DNA of 64,000 nt. Origin: Mya arenaria (lineage: Eukaryota; Mollusca; Bivalvia; Myida; Myidae). Both the position numbers and the translations under genes were made by a program. The stretch covers positions 26,077,595 to 26,141,594 of the forward strand of contig NC_069125.1 in the NCBI RefSeq assembly GCF_026914265.1, given 5' to 3'. Positions 35,845-45,495 of this stretch are shown in pieces (position 1 is the stretch's first letter; each line of letters begins with the position of its first letter). The notes below the pieces were generated by a model. That model did no database searches and had not been told where the DNA came from. It saw nothing but the letters and a program-made list of their open reading frames with translations.

Positions 35845-36590
35845 ACATATAAACTAGTACTGGTGAAACCACCGTGTACTATAATCATTCATTTCTGACG
35901 ATCCCGCCATGAATCAGTGGATGCCGTTTTAAATAACTTCATAACAGTATCTATATATTAACTACTACTGGTGATTCCACCGTGAACTAAAATGATTCAT
36001 CTCTGGCGATTCCGCCATGAATCAGGGTTGCCGTTTTAAATAACTTCATAACAGTATCTTTATATTAACTAGTACTAGTGATTCCACCGTGTACTAAAAT
36101 GATTCATCACTGGCGATTCCGCCATAAATCAGCGATGCCGCTTATTATAACTTCATATGTTTCACATCCGGCCATTCTGTCGTTAAATCATCAATGTTGA
36201 ATCATCAATGTTGCTTTTATAACTTTATAACAATATTTACATAAAAACTATTACTGGTAAAACCACTGTGTACTATAACAAGTAAGCTCTTTCGATTCCT
36301 CCATGAATCATAAATGTTGATTTTACACATTTAAAACAATATTTACATTCATATACTATTACTGGTATTACCACCGTGTTCTAAAACGAATCAGCTTTTT
36401 GACGATTCCGTAATGACTCTTCAATATCGTTTGTTAAAATCTTTATAACAATAATTACATATAAACTATTACTGGTGATGCCACTGTGTACTATAACAAA
36501 ACATCTCTGACGATGCTTCCATGAATCAGCAATGCCGGTTTTTATAAGTTTATAACAATATTTGCATATTAACAAGTACCTGTATCATGA
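35845..36590 (+). repeat. ~120-bp tandem array with two short hairpins per unit
   Basis: About six to seven units. Each begins near ACTATTACTGGTGATTCCAC and has a second word TGGCGATTCCGCCATGAATC. The two words form stems GGTG/CACC and GGCG/CGCC around a four-base loop. Unit length drifts between about 100 and 125 bp. Confidence 0.7.
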
Positions 36591-37757
36591 CAAACAGCCA
36601 CTTCAGACAAAGTACCCCATTCATCATACATGTGTTCTCCATACTATTCAATATCTTTCAAAACCAAAAACTCTTTTTGTAAACAATGTAATTGTTTTAC
36701 GAAAAAATATCAAATCTGGACATACCAAATTAGCCCAATCAATCTTTCATGACATTTTACGAGCAGTTTTATTTAAAAACTTACTACTTTTGATAATCCT
36801 TGCGTATAACATAGAAATGCCTTTCCTACCGAATTTGAAATATTGTGAAAATTAATGTATATACACTTTTATATACAGTAAGTACTTGAATATGTCGGTA
36901 ATATCACACCATTTACAAACTGAATATTGAATAATAAGTATATGAATTCCTTTTATATCGAACACATTTAACTGACATACACACGGACAGACTCCATAAC
37001 GCTCCATACGCCTCATCATTGAACTTAAAGCCAATGGCTCTGCCATAATTATCATAATTTTTAATGCTTTGCAGATTTAACAGCATTGCTTAAAATCTTT
37101 CTCTTTCAATTCAGATCTGATTGAATTTTATTTATAATACTTATCTTTTATGTTGCCTGTATGGCCACAACTATGGGTGACGCTGTCTGGTGATATTATA
37201 ACAGAAAAACCCAACAGTCGAGGGAAATACACCGGAAGCGTGGCACGTGAACAGGCGATGACATCAACCCAAAAAAGTTGTCACGAGATGACCAGCTTGA
37301 CCAGCGCATGCGTTCACACCCACGTGGTTGAACCGCGGAATACTGTAGTCCCGACTTCTTTGTTTTGCATCATTATCCAACGTGTAGCTCGCAAAACAGA
37401 AATAAAATGTCACCTAAATATTCTTTAATAATATGTCAACGAAAAACACTCTTTATTAGTAAAACTCGAAGCACTAAATATGAAAATAGCGGAAATATTT
37501 TCTCTAGAACAAATTTATCGATGCTTTTAAAAACAAAAGAACATTTTCTCACTAGTAACACAGTACATATGAACTGAATAAACTCATCATTTCTAAATTT
37601 TTCACTTTTCTACTACGTATATTGAATAATTATGATCAAACATGTAATTCGTAATAACATATAAATCAACAAACATATTTTCAATACGACTTACCCTCTG
37701 CACGAGGATTTAAACCATGCTTTATACGGCCTATTCAGTAAACACGGACTGCTGGCC
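36591..37757. other. Intergenic, no gene supported
   Basis: AT-rich. Open frames up to about 97 codons have no recognisable similarity and lack coding-like composition. Confidence 0.5.
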
Positions 37758-38252
37758 CAGGGGCGTAGCTTCCTATAGGCCGTGTAGGCCGCGGCCTACA
37801 CATTATTTAGAAAAACCGAAAAAATAAAAATGCCAAATCTGCAATAAAAACTGAAGGTATAGGAGGGTGAGGGGCTAAAAGATGAAATTCCGACAAATGC
37901 GCTTTAATATATAGAAAACCTGGTATTTCAAATATATCGTTTTCCTTTGCTCTAAAGTACATTTTTACGCGACATTAATGTTTCGTATATAATTTATCGA
38001 AAGTTGCATACCAGTAGTCTGCGCGTTGACGCCTTACATTAAACATTACCAATCGGCTTGGTGAAAGTTTGCGGGCGCTTTATTATTGAAATTGTAAACG
38101 GTCTGGCGCCAATATTGCCGAACATATTCCTACGTATCCTGATTTCGATAGTCTCACTTTGACTTCAATTGATAGAAATACCAAACAACAACTGCTAGAA
38201 GGAACTTCGCAATCATGCCTCCAGTATCAGTTTCCACCCGAGTGTCCGAACT

Positions 38253-39290
38253 ATGATGGACACAGTTCAGGACATTGGATTCTTGTTCAATTTTTCAGCA
38301 AATCTTCTAGCAGCGTTTCAGGACGAGCTTTCTAGAGAAGTCGCAACGAAAGAGGAAATAAACCGGCGCACTAAGCTTCGCTCGTTATGTGAGACACGAT
38401 GGTTCAGTCGTGCGGACGCACTCGAAACGTTCCAAAATGCGTTTCCCGTAGTGTTCCACGCACTTGAAACTAGTATTGAAGACGGAGACGAGAAGGCCGG
38501 CCAGTATTTGTCCGCTGTACTGCGCTTTGAATTCATAATCACACTTGTAGTGGCGCAACATATTGGGTACTACCGTGAACCTGACAAATCTTCTTCAGAA
38601 GGAAGGCAATGATCTACTACGCGCTGTTGAAGAAACAAACGTCATTGTCAAATTGTGCAATGACTGGAGGGCTGATTCTGATGTATAGAATGGACTGTAC
38701 ATGAAAGCAACGGATATAAGATCAGGCTTCGACATTCAACCATCAATGCCAAGAAGAGTTGGTTGACAGCAAAACAGAGCAAATCTTGAGGTGCAAACAC
38801 CATCTGACTACTTCAGATTAACCTTGTACAATGTCTTCAAAGACAGATACAGTGCACAACATTTATTGCCTTCAAAGCTTGAAATTCTGCAGAGCGACAT
38901 GCTGCCATCAATTTATGCTGCTAAGGCGCCTAATCGCCACGAAACATTTGACACATTTAAAACAGAATGGAATGTGAGATGGAGCATCACAGCCGCAAGT
39001 TTATCTAGACTACAAGAGACCACGAAGCAGACCAACAAGGACCTGTATCCTAGCATATTTACAATATTCGAGGTTCTTCTTACTATGCCACCTACATCAG
39101 CTTCTTGTGAAAGGTCGTTTAGTGGAATGAAACGAATATAAAACTTCCTGCAAACGACAATGAAAAGCGACAGGTTGTCATCATTGACCCTAATCCACAG
39201 CCACAAGAGCATGATCATAGATGTTGACCGCGTCATCAATGTGTTTGCGTCGCGAAAATGCCGGAAGTTAGAGTTTTTTTTAATGATCCC
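38253..39290 (+). pseudogene. hAT transposase remnant
   Basis: The first piece (38,253-38,612) reads ETRWFSRADALETFQNAFP, typical of the domain before the hAT insertion domain in ZMYM-type transposases. The second piece (38,791-39,141 and beyond a stop) carries the hAT dimerisation domain: LYPSIFTIFEVLLTMPPTSA, SCERSFSGMKRI, then MKSDRLSSLTLIHSHKSMI. The BED zinc finger and first catalytic residues are absent, and frameshifts and stops separate the pieces. Non-functional. Confidence 0.8.
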
Positions 39291-39320
39291 GGAAAGTCAA
39301 CTGTGCTGTAGAACCGACGT

Positions 39321-39334
39321 TATTTGCACAATTA

Positions 39335-39365
<31 letters not shown>

Positions 39366-39386
39366 GTGGCATTAATTGTGCAAATA
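39321..39386. repeat. Perfect 20-bp hairpin around a (TA)n loop
   Basis: TATTTGCACAATTAATGCCA at 39,321-39,340 and its exact reverse complement at 39,367-39,386 flank a TA run. It lies in the 3' non-coding part of the hAT element. Confidence 0.9.
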
Positions 39387-39715
39387 CACATATGATTAAC
39401 TTTGATTTTGGCAACAAAATGCATTAATATTGAGTGAAATTTAATTAATTAAATGTTCAATGTTTTAGTTCTATGGCCTGTTTTCTTTAGCTAAAATACG
39501 TACAAAATTAAGTTAAGGTAAAACATAATGATTTCGTTGCTCTCTTTAATGTTTAAATTTACAACAACGTAATATACGCCAAAACGCACCTACAATCACC
39601 TAGCTAAGCAAAATTTCCGGGGGTGGGGAGCATGTCCCCGGGCACCCTAAAACGTGGCCTACACAAATATTTTCGTCAAGCTACGCCCCTGGCTGCATAC
39701 TGCCCGGTACGACCT

Positions 39716-39894
39716 CAAATTTAACAATCAATTGAATCGATGTGAACGGATCGGTTCCCCAAAGCTGAATGCCTTTACATTCATATTCGCACGAATTCCT
39801 CGTGCTTATCAATCGCCACCTGGCGGTTATTACATTATAAACAAGGGAAATTAATTTCCTTCTAATTCGTTTTACTCAAACGTAGGAAATTATA
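39716..39894 (+). repeat. ~170-bp direct repeat, copy 2
   Basis: Second copy of the block at 34,031-34,203, just right of the hAT element. It carries a small insertion (GAATGCC) relative to copy 1. Confidence 0.75.
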
Positions 39895-39904
39895 TTATCC
39901 AACA

Positions 39905-40741
39905 GTTTAATTCAATGTCATTAGACCGCCCTTCCTTGATGTGCCAGATGTACACAACAGCTTAATGCAATGAGATTTGGTCTGATAGATGCACTAAATG
40001 CATACAAAGTTAAATGCAATGGCTCTCGGTCTGCCAGATGCACCAAATATATAAGGGTTACTGCAATGACTATTGGTCAGCCACCATCTCCGTGGCCCAG
40101 TGGTTAAGGCATCCGCCTACGGAGCGGGAGGTCGTGGGTTCGATCGCGGGCAAGGGAGCTACTTGTACCAACTTTTAACGTCTTTCGGTATGACGCATAC
40201 CGAAAGACGTTAAAAGTTGGTACAAGTAGCTCCCTTGCATGGCGCTCAGCATTTAAAGGGTAGTGCTTGGAAAAGTGGTGTACTCAGTGCCGGTTTAACC
40301 CAGGAAAGTTGTATCACGTGTATCGGTGCTTTACAACGAGCACGTTAAAGAACCAAGCGGTCTCTTCGCAAAGAGCTAGGGTATCGCACCCGGATCTCTT
40401 GTATTTCACTCTGTTTCTTTAAGACTTCCAATGTCTGGATTTGACATTGCGAATTGCTGTCACTTCTATCTCATGTCACTTATGGCATTTAAACACAATT
40501 TAAGTCATGATGGCGTCACGGCGGGGTCAAGCCATAATGCAGCCAATGGGGGCGGGCAGACTTTGATAAACTCAAATAAACAAACAAACAAACAAACAAA
40601 CAATTGGTCTGCCAGATGTAACATCGTATACGATGGCTGAATGGAATGATATTTGCTCTGCCTGATGTATCATGTGTATACAATGGTTAAATGGACTGGC
40701 ATTTGGTCTGCCTGATGCACCAGATGGTTGTGCATATTTCC
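39905..40741 (+). repeat. ~52-bp minisatellite, interrupted by a SINE
   Basis: Units contain TTAAATGCAATG, TTTGGTCTGCCAGATGCACC and variants. The SINE at 40,079-40,602 splits a unit. Confidence 0.7.
40079..40602 (+). mobile_element. tRNA-derived SINE with target duplications
   Basis: The head has a Pol III A box (TGGCCCAGTGGTTAAGGC) and B box (GGGTTCGATC) near 40,093-40,146. The body includes a perfect hairpin (40,150-40,238), and the tail is (CAAA)n. ATTGGTC at 40,072-40,078 and 40,603-40,609 is a 7-bp target duplication. The head does not fold as a full tRNA, so it is not called a tRNA gene. Confidence 0.85.
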
Positions 40742-42292
40742 CTCTGAATATGTGTCAAGTTTCATTGAAATACCGTGAGTAGTTTATCATTTATTCTCCA
40801 GACAAGGGTGGCGACTTTATTGTCTTCCTTCGGAGTACATACTTTTTTTAAAAACAACATGAAAAAAGTTATTATCTAGCATACTATTATACATTTTGAC
40901 ACTGTGGATAATTGCTTAAAGCTAGTGCTAAATGTTACTTTCGCTATTGGAGAAAAACAACCAAAAGTGCATGCCAACACTCTTATGTTTTAACAGTTGA
41001 TCATGGGGCGTAACTGTTTTACTACACATCAGGGAACAGTCACTGGCAACATGTGCACCTAGTTTCGTTTCAATATCTTGAACGGTTTAGGTCAAAGAAA
41101 AAAAATACCCCCCCACCCCCAACTGACGGCCAAAGCCTTATGCAATACCTGATAACAAATATCATTTAGTCATTAGGATTACTAAAGTCAAAGACTTGGG
41201 GGATTATTGAATTTTGTGCTAAATAATGGCAAATTATTGTTAGTATTTTGAGTTCAATTATATTACAATTAAAACTACAGGGACAAGGGCTCATTGGTCG
41301 AAAACTATTAAGAGGCCCAAGGCAAGGGCCCTAAGGAAAATGAACTGGTGACACATCATTAAAAAAGTACAAACAGCATAAGCATCACAATTAAAAATGA
41401 TGGCTTTAGAACTGGATTTCTTATGACTCCAAAGATATTTAACTAGCCACATGCAGGATCATCTCTGGCAAAGACAAGAATTTCCCTAGTGCACGTGATC
41501 GGCATCCACAACTTCATTTTCTTGCTAGGGACCCCTATTTCAAAATAATTCTTGGGGCTTCCAGAATAAAAACATGTGTTGAGTATAAACTGATGATTGG
41601 GATTCAATAAAATTGTCAACCACTAGGATAAAAGCACCCCTAGCTGAAAACTCCTTTGGAAAATTCTGTAGTGTTAACTTCTGAAATCATAAGATAGAAA
41701 TAAGATTCGAGCGTTGTAAGGTTCATATGAGATTTATTCCAAACAAAATATACAACTAAAAATTATAAATATCCTTGTATTATGCAAATATAATATACCT
41801 GAACAAAAGCCAACTTTTCGAACATTCTAAGAAGAAGAGATGAAAAAAGTTGCATGTAAAATTGCTAAATTTCAAAACACAAAATAAATGCCCTTTAACA
41901 GCAATAAATTGCAAATGATTTAATAAACTTAATAAAATATGAATTAGCGATACATGTATTGTTATGTCTATCTGTTGTTAAACATAATCAATGCTAAAAT
42001 TGAAAGAAAATTGCATAAAAAAAACGAAAAAATAAAACACATTTTGAAAGGATTAACTACATACAGCATGCCTCGATATTTTTAGATAAAGTGTGTGTAC
42101 TAGTAAAGAATATATATTTACATAGATTATTTCGATCTTTGAAATTAATAACCCACATTTCTTAACTTGTAAAATGTAAGGATTGTGATACTTCATACAA
42201 TTCCATTGCATAAATTTTCTTTTTATATATTTGATTTTTTTCCTGGCTTCCTTTCAGGACGATCTGTACTAGTTTTGCAAATATGAACAAGA
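40742..42292. other. Downstream flank of ABCB9; duplicated at the left window end
   Basis: No gene. 41,523-41,755 matches 1,354-1,620. Both copies keep an AATAAA on the minus strand (41,732-41,738 and about 1,590-1,596), a possible poly(A) signal for a long ABCB9 3' UTR or for an older transcript. This is suggestive only. Confidence 0.4.
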
Positions 42293-44545
42293 GATGTTTG
42301 TCAAACATTATGCCCCCCCCCCCTGAGCGCCATGTTGTCAGGATTATATGGACAATTGAATGAAATATGCATGGACCGAAATGACAGCTGATTTGTTGCC
42401 GTTAAGGCAGTTTTAAGATTATGACCATTAAAGTGTGAGGATAGAGTGTGTTATGACCATGACCTTTGACTCTATGAACTCAAAATCCAGAGTCATCAGC
42501 TGGTCACCAGAAACCTAAATGTTAAGTTTGAGGGCCATTGGTGCAGGCATTGTCAAGTTATCACACAGACAAGTTTTTTTCGTTCAAGGTCACTGTGACC
42601 TTGACCTTTGACCCAATGACCCCTTAAATCATAAGGGGTCATCTACAAGTCAGATGCAACTCTAAGTCAAGTTTGAAGGCCATGGGTTCAGGCATTGTTG
42701 AGTTTTCACTCGGACAACCTTTTACCTTTCAAGATCACTGTGACCTTGACTTTTGGCTCTATGAATCCAAAAATCAAGGGTGATCTACTGGTCAGGCTTA
42801 ACATCCATGTCAAGTTTAATGATCATAGGTTCAGGCATTGTTGAGATATCAGTGGGAGAAGATTTGTTAACTTTTTTGCGTTTAAGGTTACTGTGACATT
42901 GACCTTGGCCTGATGACCCCCAAAGTCGATAGGGGTCATCTACTGGGCAGGCCCAACCTTCATGTCAAGTTTGATGACCATAGGTCCAGGAATTGTCGAG
43001 TTCGCTTTCAAGGTCACTGTGACCTTTGACCCCTAAAATCAATAGGGGTCATCTACTGGTCAGGCCCAACCTCCATGTCAAGTTTGAGGGCCTTGGGTGC
43101 AGGCAATGTTGAGTTATCACTCGGACAACCTTTTATCATTCAAGGTCACTGTCACCTTGACCTTTGGCCCAATGACCCCTAAAATCAATAGGGACCATCT
43201 TCTGGCCAGGCCCAACCTCCAAGTCAAGTTTGAGGGCCATGGGTGCAGGCATTGTCGAGTTATCACTCGGATAACCTTTTACCATTCCAGGTCACTGTGA
43301 CCTTGACCTTTGGCCAGATGACCCCCAAAAACCATAGGGGTCATCTCTTGGTCAGGCCAATTCTCCAAGTCAAGTTTGAGGGCCATGGGTGCAGGCATTG
43401 TCGAGTTATCACTCGGAAAACCATTTACCATTCAAGGTGACTGTGACCTTGACCTTTGGCCAGATGACCCCCAAAAACAAAAGGGGTCATGTACTGGTCA
43501 GGCCCAATTCCAAGTCGAGTTTGAGGGCCATGGGTGCAGGCATTGTCAAGTTATCACACGGAAAACCTTTAACCATTCAAGGTGACTGTGACCTTGACCT
43601 TTGGCCAGATGACCCCCAAAAACAAAAGGGGTCATGTACTGGTCAGGCCCAATTCCAAGTCGAGTTTGAGGGCCATGGGTGCAGGCATTGTCAAGTTATC
43701 ACACGGAAAACCTTTAACCATTCAAGGTGACTGTGACCTTGACCTTTGGCCCGATGACCCCCAAAAACAATAGGAGTCTTCTACTGGTCAGGCCCAACCT
43801 CCAATTCAATTATGAGGGCCATGGGTGCAGGCATTGTCGAATTATCACTCGGACAACCTTTTACCATTCAAGGTCACTGTGACCTTGACCTTTGCCCGAT
43901 GACACCCCAAAACAATAGGGGTCATCTACTGGTCAGGCCCAACCTCCAATTCAATTATGAGGGCCATGGGTGCCGGCATTGTTGAGTTATCACTCGGTCA
44001 TCCTTTTACCATTCAAGGTGACTGTGACCTTGACCTTTCACCCGATGAGCCCCCAAAACAATAGGAGTCTTCTACTGGTCAGGCCCAACCTCCAATTCAA
44101 ATATGAGGGCCATGGGTGCAGGCATTGTCAAGTTATCACTCGGACAACCTTTTACCATTCAAGGTCACTGTGACCTTGACCTTTGGCCTGATAACCCCCA
44201 AAACAATAGGGGTCATCTACTGGTCAGGCCCAACCTCCATATCAAGTTTGAGGGCCATGGGTGCAGGCATTGTTGAGTTATCACTCGGACAAGCTTTAAA
44301 ATTATTTTACCATTAAAGGTCACTGTGACCTTGACCTTTGACCCGATGACCCCCAAAATCAATAGGGGTCATCTACTGGTCAGGCCCAACCTTCATGTGA
44401 AGTTTGATGATCATACGTCCAGGAATTGTTTAGTTATCACTTGGACAAGCTTTGGTCTACCGACGGACCGACCGACCGACCGACATACCGACATGCCTGT
44501 GCAAAGCAATATACCCCTCTTCTTCGAAGGGGGGCATAATTAAAT
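42293..44545 (+). mobile_element. Pearl-like element with a ~148-bp tandem core, about 13 units
   Basis: The ends are partly inverted (TTATGCCCCCC at about 42,309; GGGGGGCATAA at about 44,529). The core repeats every 145-150 bp with words TTTGAGGGCCATGGGTGCAG, GTCATCTACTGGTCAGGCCC and AAGGTCACTGTGACCTTGAC. Neighbouring units at 43,436-43,583 and 43,584-43,731 are almost identical, so the array still duplicates. Near the end is (ACCG)n (44,460-44,486), then a CCCCTCTTCTTCGAAGGGG hairpin. This architecture matches the bivalve pearl elements. Open frames within it are repeat artefacts. Confidence 0.8.
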
Positions 44546-45159
44546 AAAGCTCTCAGTGGCTAATTTATGTTGTATATATTTGTAAATAGAACATGGCACG
44601 ATGCAACAATTTATATTATATATATTTCTCGTAAACAGGAAAAAAACAATAAAAGTAAATATTACCATAACAAATGTGATCACTAACTAGCATAATATAC
44701 GAGCAATCTCCATATAACAGATGACATGAAATAACAAATATGAACGAAATCTACTCTTACACACAGTCCTGAAAAAACACACAAAAAAACTCATGAATAT
44801 ACAATCATGCAGTCAGAGTAACAAGCTGATCAATAAAACAAAAATAAACTATTATTTTACCCTCTTCCAAAATTAAGAGAAATAACATGTACCAAAACCA
44901 CATAAACGAGATTGCCAAACACGTGTACGAGTATTTCCATTTAAAGTTGCAGTTGAGTTGGCGAAACTACACTTAAAACGTATACTTGTAGCTTGCTAAT
45001 ACCCTCATAAGTCCCATTCTATGAGATATCGCAGTTTTCAATATAACCTTGTACAATGTACAAATACCTGTGTGATGTAGAAAAGACAAAGAAGCCCACA
45101 CGTATATGTACCCATTCAAGTGCCATTTCCCAACCTCAATGATATCTGCAAAACACATT
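44546..45159 (-). other. ABCB9 3' untranslated region / flank
   Basis: AT-rich sequence directly after the ABCB9 stop codon. No other gene is visible. The transcript end is not determined. Confidence 0.5.
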
Positions 45160-45495
45160 TTAAACTGACCCAAAAAGAAAATTCACGTGGTCCCTGTTTC
45201 TGAACCTATCGCGATATCGTAATCTAAAATGACTTTTTTCTTCTAAATCAGGTTTAACTTCTCTGTTCACACTTTTTCCACAACTAATACACACAGGGTT
45301 ATCACTCAAATTAACTCCCTTTGTTAATAATTCTCTCCCTTGATTTCCAAGTTCCTTCCCTTGAATGATAGGTTGTCTCCCTTGAGTGAGTTCTTCTGAC
45401 CAGCTAGAATCTGTGAGCAGTAACTGTCGTTTTACAAGATTGGCGTACATCCCCTTTGCTTGCAGAAGCTCTAGGTGAGAGCCTTGCTCCATCAC
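45160..45495 (-). CDS. ABCB9: ABCB9 exon 12: C-terminus
   Basis: Enters in phase 0 after acceptor AATTTTAG. It begins [20 protein letters not shown] and continues VKRQ, the normal family end, then adds about 80 residues with a CxxC (CISC) and an Arg-rich [11 protein letters not shown]. The 22 nt at 45,203-45,224 recur exactly at 2,063-2,084. Confidence 0.9.
   Translation of the reverse strand: MMEQGSHLELLQAKGMYANLVKRQLLLTDSSWSEELTQGRQPIIQGKELGNQGRELLTKGVNLSDNPVCISCGKSVNREVKPDLEEKSHFRLRYRDRFRNRDHVNFLFGSV

Larger units (their letters stand above)
37758..39691 (+). mobile_element. hAT DNA transposon, dead
   Basis: Terminal inverted repeats CAGGGGCGTAGC (37,758-37,769) and GCTACGCCCCTG (39,680-39,691) are the hAT type. 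A second inverted match, GGCCTACAC, lies just inside. Transposase remains are at 38,253-39,290. I could not find a clean 8-bp target duplication, so the flanks may have decayed or rearranged. It is inserted in the palindrome-rich repeat region. Confidence 0.8.

Noticed and set aside
37758..39691. Domesticated hAT-derived host gene
   Set aside because: Inverted termini are still present and the transposase has stops, frameshifts and missing catalytic regions.
40085..40150. tRNA gene on plus
   Set aside because: A and B boxes are present, but it is the head of a SINE with target duplications, hairpin body and (CAAA)n tail.
43097..44543. Repetitive cysteine/histidine-rich proteins (GHGCRHC-type motifs)
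   Set aside because: Translation of the 148-bp tandem core in three frames; no start context, no splice signals, and units drift in length by non-multiples of three.
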